This document shows positions 13,584-21,352 of a stretch of 24,404 bases of DNA, piece by piece. Position numbers and translations under genes: made by a program. Under the pieces are notes generated by a model. It had not been told where the DNA came from. It saw nothing but the letters and a program-made list of their open reading frames with translations, and searched no databases. Source of the DNA: Pyrodictiaceae archaeon (GTDB taxonomy: Archaea; Thermoproteota; Thermoprotei_A; Sulfolobales; Pyrodictiaceae); NCBI GenBank assembly GCA_027046105.1, contig JALTZQ010000022.1:771-25174 (forward strand), given 5' to 3'. Position 1 is the first letter of the stretch. The number at the start of each line of letters is the position of its first letter.

Positions 13584-14558
13584 ATGCTAAGGCAGATTAT
13601 CTACATACTTGCTGTATTGGCGAGTATTCTTTTGATAGGTGCAGCAGTCTTCTACTTCGCAGAGAAGCATGTTCAGGAGGAGTCTACTGGGAAACCCTTC
13701 ACGTTTCTCGATGCACTGTATTGGGCTATAGTCACAGTTACCACTATAGGCTATGGTGATATCTCGCCACAGACTTGGGTAGGTAGAGTTGCAGCAGTAT
13801 CAATCGCTATTGGCGGTATAGCTGCGTTCACGGCGTTAGTGGGCCTTATAGCTAACACGCTTGTTGAGCACACTACCCGGCGCATACTAGGGTTAGAGGG
13901 AGTAAAGTACATGAACCATATAGTGGTGCTCGGATGGAATCCTCTTGTCCATAGACTACTCCAGGAGCTTCGAGCAAACCTGCATAACACCCGTATAGTA
14001 CTCGTGGACGAAAACGCACCACTAGATCTTGGCCTTGCAGATGTTATTCGTGGAGACCCACTTGTGCGCGAGGTACTGGCTAAAGCAGAGGTACCACGGG
14101 CAAGCCACATCATTGTTGCTACGGGGGACGATTCACGTACAGTACTAGCTGTACTTCATAGTAGGAGATTGAATCCGCGGGCAAAAATCGTGGCATTGGC
14201 TATGGATGAAGAAAACATTGATATACTAAGACAGGCTGGAGCCGACAAAATCGTGCCTGCAAGCATAGCATCAACACTCCTAGCAAGCTACATCTATGAG
14301 CCAAGTGTCCCAGACCTAATAGTGGATATGGCCGCCACAACAATTGGGGAAAGTGATGTTGTGGAGAAACCAGCAACAATCTATCGGGGCAAACCCTTTG
14401 TTGAGGCATTAGCAGAGGCGAAGAAGAGGGAAAACATGGTAATTCTTGCAATTCGCACATCTAGCGGTGAACTACTCATAAATCCACCTCCCGACTACGT
14501 TATACGTGAAAATGACACCCTCATTGCCCTAGTTACTGGTGTGAAGAAGACCTCTTAG
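13584..14558 (+). CDS. Two-helix potassium channel with cytoplasmic RCK (TrkA-N/C) domains
   Basis: 324 aa, MthK-like layout. TM1 is at residues 4-26 (QIIYILAVLASILLIGAAVF). A pore helix is followed by the selectivity filter TVTTIGYGD (51-59). TM2 is at 68-94 (AAVSIAIGGIAAFTALVGLI). The RCK N-domain starts at 111 (NHIVVLGWNPLVHRLLQEL), with the nucleotide-loop glycine pattern altered to GWNP. Acidic ends of strands (VLVDENAP, VIRGDPL) follow. A TrkA-C-type domain lies at about 245-324 (IYRGKPFVEAL, ENDTLIALV). It forms tetrameric K+ channels gated by a ligand on the RCK ring. The 3' end overlaps the convergent MFS gene by 26 bases. Confidence 0.93.
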   Translation: MLRQIIYILAVLASILLIGAAVFYFAEKHVQEESTGKPFTFLDALYWAIVTVTTIGYGDISPQTWVGRVAAVSIAIGGIAAFTALVGLIANTLVEHTTRRILGLEGVKYMNHIVVLGWNPLVHRLLQELRANLHNTRIVLVDENAPLDLGLADVIRGDPLVREVLAKAEVPRASHIIVATGDDSRTVLAVLHSRRLNPRAKIVALAMDEENIDILRQAGADKIVPASIASTLLASYIYEPSVPDLIVDMAATTIGESDVVEKPATIYRGKPFVEALAEAKKRENMVILAIRTSSGELLINPPPDYVIRENDTLIALVTGVKKTS

Positions 14559-15726
14559 TAACGTAGCCTGGGAAGAAGACTACCAATAATCCCATGGCGG
14601 TGCCATAGAGAAGCGCTGTAGCGCGGAGAGGGAGTTCGAGATCAATATCCAATAGTGCTCCGCCCACCGCACGGCCTAGCCCTACTGGTACCTGCCACGC
14701 TAGTCCAAGTACAGCTGAACCTCGCCCTCTCATATCGCGAGGAAGTAGACTCATCTGAAAAGCCTGGTATAGTGGGTTTGCCACATTCATCATAATCGTC
14801 CTAGCTATGAAGAGAGCTGCAGCAACAACGAGGTTATCGACAAGTGTCATTGCTACTATGAGTGGTATGCTTGGTGACGCAACTAGTATATATGCTCTTA
14901 ATGGTCCACCTACGCGTTGCGATAGCTTTGGCATTAAGAGCATGAGTAGCCCCATGGCTAGCTGCTCGGTGCCCATTATCGTGCCTAGCTCAGCACTAGA
15001 TACATTGTATTTGCGCGCGAAATAGTAGTCTATGTTGTGTATTGAGAGAGCTGCTCCAAACCCTATTACAAGTTCTACGATGGTTAGCTTAATGAAGATG
15101 ATCCATGGTATTCTTTTCCTCGTGATAGCCACGTGTTTTCTGGGACTATACTTCTCGGGCACCATGAGGACTAAGGGGGAGAATGCAATGAAAGCAATTC
15201 CAGTAATCATTAGACACATACTATAGAGTTCGAGGATTTCTTTACCCCACATACTCGAGAGTATTCGGGGTACAAACCCCATGTAGCTACCTAAAGCACT
15301 AGCCATAGTGGCAAAAGCTGTTGTATAGGAGAATGCCCTATCAAGAAAACGGTCTTCAACAATCCTAGATATGAGAGCTGTCAATGCGACCCAAGATACT
15401 CCACCACCGAAACCACCAAGTACAGCAGCAAGTGTTACAGCCTCAAAGCTCCCCATGGCGAGGATTATGTCGGATATCCCTAGGAAGACTACACCAGTAA
15501 CAATGGCCCTCCGCGACCCATAGCGGTCAGCCAACCATCCACCAATTAATGACCCAGCTATTGATGCAAAAACAGATACTGAACCTATGAAGCCGTATTG
15601 GGTACCAGTAAATCCATGGCCACGGAGGAAGGGAGCGTACATGCTCCAGACAAATCCATTAAGGATCTGGAATATCATGGACACTGCTATTAGGCTCCAA
15701 GGGATTCCTGTAAGGCCATGCTGCAT
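14533..15726 (-). CDS. Major facilitator superfamily transporter
   Basis: 397 aa with about 12 hydrophobic helices in two six-helix halves split by a loop near residues 185-205 (VPEKYSPRKHVAITRKRIPW). The loop after helix 2 has the MFS signature GGWLADRYGSRRAIV. The substrate is not evident from sequence, and the drug or sugar efflux families are possible. The ATG at 15726-15724 has no clear ribosome binding site. A TATA-like ATATTAG on the minus strand (about 15769-15776) would give a short leader. The last 26 bases overlap the end of the K+ channel gene on the other strand. It is downstream of the cdvB-like gene in the same direction, with a 151-base gap. Confidence 0.9.
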   Translation of the reverse strand: MQHGLTGIPWSLIAVSMIFQILNGFVWSMYAPFLRGHGFTGTQYGFIGSVSVFASIAGSLIGGWLADRYGSRRAIVTGVVFLGISDIILAMGSFEAVTLAAVLGGFGGGVSWVALTALISRIVEDRFLDRAFSYTTAFATMASALGSYMGFVPRILSSMWGKEILELYSMCLMITGIAFIAFSPLVLMVPEKYSPRKHVAITRKRIPWIIFIKLTIVELVIGFGAALSIHNIDYYFARKYNVSSAELGTIMGTEQLAMGLLMLLMPKLSQRVGGPLRAYILVASPSIPLIVAMTLVDNLVVAAALFIARTIMMNVANPLYQAFQMSLLPRDMRGRGSAVLGLAWQVPVGLGRAVGGALLDIDLELPLRATALLYGTAMGLLVVFFPGYVTKRSSSHQ

Positions 15727-15877
15727 GATCGTGGCTGTGCCCTAGGAAACGCGAGGAAGCCATTAGGGCTAATATGGGTGTCGTAGACTAGTTGTGGAGG
15801 GAAGGAGTGGGCTAGGAGTAGGAGTGGATTTTGAGAAAACATGAAGCGAGTAAGGGTCTTCTCTATGTATAGGGGTT

Positions 15878-16528
15878 TTACTTCTCCTTTTGCTGTGTAG
15901 CACTTGGTAGGCTTCCTGGAAGCTCGGGGAACTCTGCTTTCATCCTCTGCTCGGCTATTATAGCGGCCTCTTCTAGTATCTTCTTGGCTTCCTCGTTGTA
16001 GACGCTTGGTAAGCTTGTCCAATCGCTGAACTCTCCTGCCTCCATCACCACGCTCTCTAGTAGCTCGCCTATCTCCGCCATCTCTAGACCTATCTCTGGC
16101 ACAATGCCTAGCAAGTACTTCTTTAGATCTTTGACAACTGCTACCACTGGCGCAAGATTCACTACCACATCGCCCATAGTCATTATTGTCTCTAGTCTTA
16201 GTGCAACCCTCTCCAATGCGAGCTTCGCAGTCATTATTGCCTTTGTTAGCTTTCTTAGCTCAGCAACCTCTGCAGCATACATCATGGCTTTTGCACTATC
16301 CTTCTCCATCTGTGCCTGAACTACCTTCTCGAATAACAGTTGATCCCTCTCCTTCATCTTAGCGATTATGTACTCTAGCTTATTGTTCTCAACACGTAGC
16401 TTATACAAGGCCATTGCTAGCTTATAGCGGAGTGGTGGTGGCGGAGACACCATGTTCTTGATCTTTTCAGCGATATTGGTTCTCTCTTTTGGCGTCCACG
16501 CCTTAACGAAGTCCTCTACACGTGACAT
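15878..16528 (-). CDS. ESCRT-III-like cell-division protein, CdvB paralogue
   Basis: 216 aa, matching the short CdvB1/CdvB2-type paralogues rather than full CdvB. It is almost wholly helical: a basic N-terminal part (KAWTPKERTNIAEKIKNMV), the long alpha1-alpha2 hairpin (LRYKLAMALYKLRVENNKLE through AMMYAAEVAELRKLTKAI), then acidic helices to about 200. There is no C-terminal winged helix. The tail EFPELPGSLP resembles a MIM2 motif that binds the MIT domain of the CdvC ATPase. It would polymerise on the membrane at the division neck or in vesicle release. Neither cdvA nor cdvC is in the window. A TATA box at 16567-16577 (minus strand) and GGTG at 16539-16542 give it its own promoter. Confidence 0.9.
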   Translation of the reverse strand: MSRVEDFVKAWTPKERTNIAEKIKNMVSPPPPLRYKLAMALYKLRVENNKLEYIIAKMKERDQLLFEKVVQAQMEKDSAKAMMYAAEVAELRKLTKAIMTAKLALERVALRLETIMTMGDVVVNLAPVVAVVKDLKKYLLGIVPEIGLEMAEIGELLESVVMEAGEFSDWTSLPSVYNEEAKKILEEAAIIAEQRMKAEFPELPGSLPSATQQKEK

Positions 16529-16566
16529 GGCTTGTGGGCACCGTAGAGTAACTTGAGCAAGAACCC

Positions 16567-16577
16567 TATCTATAACC
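16567..16577 (-). promoter_or_regulatory. TATA box of the cdvB-like gene
   Basis: The minus strand reads GGTTATAGATA here, predicting transcription starting near 16545, 17 bases before the ATG at 16528. A second TATA-like CTTATAAGG lies at about 16609-16617. Confidence 0.5.
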
Positions 16578-16631
16578 AGGAGGACACGGTATGACGGTGC
16601 CCTATACCCTTATAAGACAGTCTGGAGGCTC

Positions 16632-18014
16632 TCAACTTTGCGAGTATTCTTGCAATACCTCATAGCCGCGTGGTGTTAGCCGATAGAGCTTACGGCCACG
16701 AGCCCCCTCCCCTATCTTCTCAACAAGACCAGCTTTCTCCAGACTCCAGAGATGCTGATACACAGTAGGCATGCTTAGCTCTAAGCCCTCTCTTTGCAAG
16801 AGCTTCCAGACTTGATAAGCATGCAACTGGCCATGGCGCGCTATGAGCTCTAGTATCTGCCTCTTAGTATCACCTAGTACAATATCCCTGCTAAGGAGAG
16901 TTCTCTCTGCTCTATCTAGTAGAGTTTTCTCGGTCCTAAGAGCCTCAAGAAGGAGTAAGGGATCTCTACTACTAGCACCTGAAAGCACTACCAAAACACT
17001 ATCGCTTCGGCCCAGCTCCCCCCTATTAGCAAGCTCTTGCAACGCAGCTAGCCCAGCGGCACCAGCAGGGTCAGCCACAATACCCTCAAGCCGAGCTAAA
17101 CTAACCATTGTTTTATAGACCCTACTTGGCTCAACACTAACTATACGCCCACTTGTCTCACGAGTTAAACGCTCAACAAGTAAACCTGCGAGGGGCTGGC
17201 TAACTCCTATTTCATCCAGTCCTGGGCCTCCTGAACCCTGGAGCCTAGCTACATAGACTCTAGGCTTATCCGCTAAGTCCTCAAGCTCTAATAGTGCTTT
17301 ATAGACAGCACTAGCAAGAATACCATCACCCATAGGCACGATGAGGGCATCCACACCTTTTATAGTGGAGTATACCTCGTAGATTATTGTTCGATACCCA
17401 TCTATTCTCTCGGGTGAGAGGGGTAGTGACGGAAAGGCGCCACGTTGCTTGGCATGCCTCTCTGCACGCAGTAAAGCTTTCCCATAATTTTCCTCTTCCT
17501 GGACGGATGCTCCTGTTAACACTATACGGTAGAACCTGCTGAGATCCAAGCGTCCAGCCACATGAGCATAGAGTCTTAGCCCTAGCCTAGCAGCATAGGC
17601 TGCCACGGAAAGAGTATGATCACCTAGTCCTCCAGAAACGATTACGCGGTAACCTCTCCTGGATGCAGCCCATAATTCAACAGCAGAGCCACGATCAATA
17701 AACGTTCCCGTAGGGTTAACATGCTCTGCCTTCAGGAAGACGCCACCAACACCAAAGAGTAATGCAACATTGTCGGCGCGCAGGGTTGGGGTCCATGCCT
17801 CACCAAGACTGGGTCCTGGCTTGTCTATGGGCAGAATATCGGTAAAAGACCATACACCATGCTCTCTCCTACTAGTGGCCTTTTCTAGTACACGACGTGC
17901 AACACTCTTACCAGCCAAGGGATAAGCTAAAGGTCCACCACAAACCCTGCACTTGCGTATCCATGGTGTATACTCGTAGCGTCGTCCACAGTAAAGGCAT
18001 TGTAGGTCCTCCAC
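16632..18014 (-). CDS. Threonine synthase-like PLP-fold protein lacking the PLP lysine, fused to a winged-helix domain
   Basis: 460 aa from GTG 18014. A zinc ribbon (CLYC, then CRVC 16 residues on) is followed by a fold-type II threonine synthase-like domain. The motif that is normally NPTGSFKDRG reads NPTGTFIDRG here. The codon is ATT, so the lysine that forms the Schiff base with PLP is Ile (residue 106). The PLP phosphate/ring loop is also changed (SGGLGDHTLS in place of an SSGN-type loop), while DPAGAAGLAAL is kept. The last 75 residues (GDTKRQILELIARHGQLHAY through YRLTPRGYEVL) form a winged helix of PadR/ArsR type. It is unlikely to be a working threonine synthase and is probably a ligand-sensing transcription regulator. 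The frame opens at TTG 18077, but a TATAAAA at 18068-18062 lies inside that extension. GTG 18014 has GGGGAG 8 bases upstream. Confidence 0.85.
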   Translation of the reverse strand: MEDLQCLYCGRRYEYTPWIRKCRVCGGPLAYPLAGKSVARRVLEKATSRREHGVWSFTDILPIDKPGPSLGEAWTPTLRADNVALLFGVGGVFLKAEHVNPTGTFIDRGSAVELWAASRRGYRVIVSGGLGDHTLSVAAYAARLGLRLYAHVAGRLDLSRFYRIVLTGASVQEEENYGKALLRAERHAKQRGAFPSLPLSPERIDGYRTIIYEVYSTIKGVDALIVPMGDGILASAVYKALLELEDLADKPRVYVARLQGSGGPGLDEIGVSQPLAGLLVERLTRETSGRIVSVEPSRVYKTMVSLARLEGIVADPAGAAGLAALQELANRGELGRSDSVLVVLSGASSRDPLLLLEALRTEKTLLDRAERTLLSRDIVLGDTKRQILELIARHGQLHAYQVWKLLQREGLELSMPTVYQHLWSLEKAGLVEKIGEGARGRKLYRLTPRGYEVLQEYSQS

Positions 18015-18061
18015 AGCTTTTTCTCCCCAAGCCCGAGAGAGGCTTAGCCGAAAGTAAACAC

Positions 18062-18068
18062 TTTTATA
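18062..18068 (-). promoter_or_regulatory. TATA box of the PLP-fold/winged-helix gene
   Basis: TATAAAA on the minus strand predicts a transcript start near 18039, downstream of the longest possible frame start (18077). This moves the likely start codon to GTG 18014. The gene is divergent from the small membrane protein at 18175, so a regulator binding here could control both. Confidence 0.6.
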
Positions 18069-18174
18069 CAGCCACAAGCCCCGGTCTCAATTAGAAGCAA
18101 GATACTTTAAGACTAGTAGTACTCCAGCAAAATGAATGAGTGCCCTTGTTGGGTACAATGGGGCTGGTGAAGGC

Positions 18175-18471
18175 ATGGCTCGTGTAGTAGGTGGAGGGAA
18201 ACAACTAGGAGTGTATATAGTATCACGGATACTTACATCGGCTGCAATGGTTAGCCTAATTGTGGTATTATTTGCCAGCGGGACAGTTTACTCCATTGCA
18301 GGAGCGGTTGTCTTCACTCTCACAGTACTGATTACAGCAGGTCTCATAGCGGAGACTCTTATCCGGGTGGAGAGGGGGACCCCAATACCTTCATCCATGG
18401 TTAAAACATCGGTCTACATGAGTATACTTGCTATTCTAGCAATAGCGTATTTAACACTTAATGGTGTGTAG
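18175..18471 (+). CDS. Small membrane protein with three helices, unknown function
   Basis: 98 aa from the ATG at 18175, not recognised. Hydrophobic helices lie at about residues 13-33 (IVSRILTSAAMVSLIVVLFA), 38-58 (AGAVVFTLTVLITAGLIAET) and 76-95 (SVYMSILAILAIAYLTL), linked by a short basic/polar loop (RVERGTPIPSS). A longer frame begins at ATG 18136, but a GGTGA ribosome binding site at 18166-18170 is well placed for 18175. A TATA-like ATACTTTAAG lies at about 18100-18109. It is divergent from the PLP-fold/winged-helix gene, which makes it a candidate target of that regulator. Confidence 0.65.
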   Translation: MARVVGGGKQLGVYIVSRILTSAAMVSLIVVLFASGTVYSIAGAVVFTLTVLITAGLIAETLIRVERGTPIPSSMVKTSVYMSILAILAIAYLTLNGV

Positions 18472-18478
18472 AGAAGGG

Positions 18479-18502
18479 TTAAGGCGCCACTCTCTGCCTT
18501 AA
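18479..18502. terminator. Hairpin between convergent genes
   Basis: TTAAGGC (18479-18485) and GCCTTAA (18496-18502) form a perfect 7-bp stem with a 10-base loop, between genes ending at 18471 (plus) and 18515 (minus). Its position fits a bidirectional 3'-end signal. Confidence 0.45.
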
Positions 18503-18514
18503 AAATGGGTACCT

Positions 18515-18850
18515 TTAGGTATCCTTGTTTTCGCATAATTGGTCATAGAGTTGGCGTCGTGCAGGAGCGAAGAGATCAACTACAATGGTTTCCTCTGGAA
18601 ACATTGCTTCATGTGATACTCCGGGTTCGATCACTATGTAGTCTCCACTTCCTAGCTCTACTGTCTTTCCACCTAGTTTGAAGAGGATCCTTCCCTTTCT
18701 GCACACGGTTACCTGGAATTCACTATGGCTATGCTCGGGTACTTTAGCACCAGGCTCGAACCTCCATTCAACAACCAAGACCTCACGGCTACAATAAAGT
18801 GGCTTAGCCCAAACGCCTTCAGCTAGTTTACGGTAGCTATTTTGCACCAT
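18515..18850 (-). CDS. Single-domain cupin protein
   Basis: 111 aa. The two cupin motifs are present: PGAKVPEHSHSEFQVTVCRKG (H39, H41, with E43 in place of the usual later Glu) and GDYIVIEPGVSHEAMFPE (His of motif 2). These residues normally hold a divalent metal in a small beta barrel. The function could be a mononuclear metal enzyme or a small-molecule sensor. The ATG is preceded by GGTGA (8 bases). It lies 57 bases downstream of the AMP-binding-like gene on the same strand, so it may be co-transcribed with it. Confidence 0.85.
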   Translation of the reverse strand: MVQNSYRKLAEGVWAKPLYCSREVLVVEWRFEPGAKVPEHSHSEFQVTVCRKGRILFKLGGKTVELGSGDYIVIEPGVSHEAMFPEETIVVDLFAPARRQLYDQLCENKDT

Positions 18851-18907
18851 TATGGATTCACCATCTCCTCTAACAATGACACGATGGAGGGGAGAGTTCT
18901 GATCATG

Positions 18908-20341
18908 CTATTCAATGATTACCCTACGTAGCTTCTTGTAGGGTGCTACGCGTTTATTAACCCATTCTAACAGCTCCTTTTCTGACACCTTGACGCCAGG
19001 TTTTAGTCTTACCTTTGCTACAGGGACTTGGCCCGCTTCACCAGCATCCTCGCCATAGACTACTGCCTTCTCAACAGCAGGGTGTTTTTCAAGTAAGAGC
19101 TCTAAGTCTCTCGGGAATATGGGGTAGCCCTTGTACTTCAGCATTCTCTTACGGACGCCACGGAAGTAGAAATGATTTCCCCGCCTCTCGAGAATATCGC
19201 CCGTGCGTAGCCAGCCTCGGTGAAACGCCCTTGTGGTTTCATTGGGGTCACCATAGCCTTTCATGACCATTGGGCCTCTTACGAGGAGTTCACCGGGCCC
19301 ATCACCTACGAGCTTGTCTGGGTCCTCGGGATCCACGAGCTTAACTTCAACACCGGGAAGAGGCTTACCTATACTCCCCTCCGGGTTGTCATCTATGCTT
19401 GTAGCCGTGAGGGGAGCGGCTTCCGTCATACCATACAATTGAAGTAATTCGACACCTGTCGTAATCTTCCATTTCCTTTGCACATCCACTGGTAATGGAG
19501 CCCCTGCACTCACAACAACACGCAAACCTGTATGGCCACGGTACCCCACTTCAAGCAGACTAGAATAGAGCATAGGTGCACCAGTTACCATAGTAGGTTT
19601 CTCCTCCACAAGGCTACGAGCGAGCCATGCAGGATCAAGCTTACCTCGTCTACGTAAAAGCACGGGTTTTGATCCAGCCCAGTGGGCAGCTAATAGTGAT
19701 ATTTGAAGACCAAGTGCATGACTGAGAGGTGGTGTAACATAGATGATATCATTGGGTCCGAGCTGGAAGTGTTCAGCCGTTATAGCTGCTGATGCGGCTA
19801 TACTACTATGGCTATGTATTGTCTCGAGGGTTCTACCAGCAATCCCAGCATAGAAGTATATTATGGCATCCATCCATGCTCGGGGCCTCGAATATCCTTC
19901 CCATACTGCGCTTTCCTTCCTCGCCTCCTCTAATAGCCTCCATGCATCAACGCACATGATGTTCATTGTTTTTCCTACACTGCATAGCCTCTCTAAGCCT
20001 TGCTCGTCACCCACAATCAGTATGGGGCGAGACTCTTCAAACTGCATACGCAGGTCTTCCTCAAACGATAATGGGTCTATGACAACAGCTATGGCACCAG
20101 CAAGCCATACACCATACAATACCGCTACCGAGGCGATGGTATTCTCAAGCCCAATAGCTATCTTTGAGCTCTGCTCTACGCGATACTGTTCTGAGAGGAT
20201 TCGCGCAATATGGCTTCCCACAGCTAGTAGATCGTGGTAGGTTAGGTTTGCACCAGCTGTATCAGCAACTGCTATGCTATCCGGTCTCTCAACTGCATGG
20301 TCTAGGAGACAATCTATGGAGGACTCATAATAGCCTGGCAT
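18908..20341 (-). CDS. Degenerate acyl-CoA synthetase-like (ANL superfamily) protein
   Basis: 477 aa, shorter than usual. The adenylate-forming fold is clear: A5 LQLYGMTEA (301-308), A7 WLRTGD (377-382), and a C-terminal subdomain from about 395. The A3 phosphate loop, normally SGTTGxPKG, reads AGIAGRTLE (165-173). Ser, both Thr, Pro and the Lys are all replaced, confirmed codon by codon. The protein ends at KKLRRVIIE, before the A10 motif that supplies the catalytic lysine for adenylation. It may still bind an adenylate, CoA or acyl ligand but should not activate acids. The start ATG has GGTG 5 bases upstream. It is divergent from the livG/acyl-CoA ligase operon, which suggests a regulatory or accessory role for that system. 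Confidence 0.85.
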   Translation of the reverse strand: MPGYYESSIDCLLDHAVERPDSIAVADTAGANLTYHDLLAVGSHIARILSEQYRVEQSSKIAIGLENTIASVAVLYGVWLAGAIAVVIDPLSFEEDLRMQFEESRPILIVGDEQGLERLCSVGKTMNIMCVDAWRLLEEARKESAVWEGYSRPRAWMDAIIYFYAGIAGRTLETIHSHSSIAASAAITAEHFQLGPNDIIYVTPPLSHALGLQISLLAAHWAGSKPVLLRRRGKLDPAWLARSLVEEKPTMVTGAPMLYSSLLEVGYRGHTGLRVVVSAGAPLPVDVQRKWKITTGVELLQLYGMTEAAPLTATSIDDNPEGSIGKPLPGVEVKLVDPEDPDKLVGDGPGELLVRGPMVMKGYGDPNETTRAFHRGWLRTGDILERRGNHFYFRGVRKRMLKYKGYPIFPRDLELLLEKHPAVEKAVVYGEDAGEAGQVPVAKVRLKPGVKVSEKELLEWVNKRVAPYKKLRRVIIE

Positions 20342-20436
20342 GTATGCACCAAAACTTAACCGTACCCGTGTAGTGGTATTTGAAGCCCACGGTAAAAATA
20401 GTATATTATCTAACTATATAGATTGTGTCCGATCCA

Positions 20437-20457
20437 GGGGTATACTTAATTTACCCC
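20437..20457 (+). promoter_or_regulatory. Promoter with overlapping dyad upstream of the liv/ligase operon
   Basis: GGGGTA (20437-20442) and TACCCC (20452-20457) flank a TATA-like TATACTTAATT (20441-20451). A start near 20470 would precede the GAGGGTG ribosome binding site (20487-20493) and the TTG at 20498. A repressor on this dyad would block TATA binding directly. Confidence 0.5.
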
Positions 20458-20497
20458 TCGACAATCGCAATACATGCTGGTGTAAAGAGGGTGTATT

Positions 20498-21349
20498 TTG
20501 TTCTCGGCAATTAGGCATAGGGCCGCCACTCTGAACACAGAACTGCTTTGGCCACGCTCAGAGAAGTACCGCAGGAAACCGGTTGCTGAGGGAGTCCTGG
20601 TTAGAGCTGAGGATATTGTCGTCGAGTTCGGTGGTATACGTGCAGTTGATGGAGTAAGTATAGAGATCTTTGGCGGTGAGATAGCAGGTCTCATAGGCCC
20701 TAATGGTGCTGGAAAGACTTCTCTCCTAAACGTGATATCCGGTTTCTATAAGCCTGTACGTGGCCGTGTCTACTTTATGGAAGAGGATATAACTAAGCTG
20801 CCACCCCACGAGAGGGCAAAACTCGGCATTGCAAGGACTTTCCAGCATAGTGAATTGTTTAAGCACATGACGGTAGTTGAGAACATCATGGCTGGTCTTG
20901 AGGCTTGGCGTCCTTATAGCACTATTGAGGCTGCAATATGGTGGGGGAGAGCAAGGGCTTGGGAAGAGTATGCAAGGGAGAAAGCTGAGCTCATCATAGA
21001 CCTCCTAGACCTTCACCACTACCGTAACCATGTTGTGGCTAGTTTGCCTCCAGGGATACAAAAGAGAGTTGATCTTGCACGAGCACTTGTACAGGAGCCT
21101 AAGGTCGTGTTAATGGATGAGCCTATGGCTGGCCTCTCGAGGGAGGAGAAGGAGGATCTTGCACGAGCCATTATAGAGATCAATGAAACACAGGGCGTGT
21201 CATTTCTCCTTGTAGAGCACGACCTAGAAGTTGTAATGGATCTTTGTGAGCGCGTAATAGTCATGGACTCGGGCCGTGTTATTGCACATGGTCGGCCCGA
21301 GGAGGTGGCCTCAGACCCCAGGGTGATAGAGGCTTATATGGGTGGTTAG
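20498..21349 (+). CDS. livG: LivG-type ABC transporter ATP-binding protein
   Basis: 283 aa. Walker A is GPNGAGKTS (67-75), the Q-loop is in ARTFQHSELF, Walker B is VVLMDEP (203-209) and the switch His is in LLVEHD (H241). The ABC signature is LPPGIQKRVDLARAL, in which Pro replaces the Ser of LSGGQ. Related LivG proteins also vary here. The first 32 residues are an extra N-terminal stretch before the usual start (VLVRAEDIVVEFGGIRAVDG). TTG 20498 has a good ribosome binding site, so the extension may be real. It powers import through LivH and LivM. The ligase gene begins 3 bases after its stop. Confidence 0.92.
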   Translation: MFSAIRHRAATLNTELLWPRSEKYRRKPVAEGVLVRAEDIVVEFGGIRAVDGVSIEIFGGEIAGLIGPNGAGKTSLLNVISGFYKPVRGRVYFMEEDITKLPPHERAKLGIARTFQHSELFKHMTVVENIMAGLEAWRPYSTIEAAIWWGRARAWEEYAREKAELIIDLLDLHHYRNHVVASLPPGIQKRVDLARALVQEPKVVLMDEPMAGLSREEKEDLARAIIEINETQGVSFLLVEHDLEVVMDLCERVIVMDSGRVIAHGRPEEVASDPRVIEAYMGG

Positions 21350-21352
21350 GCC

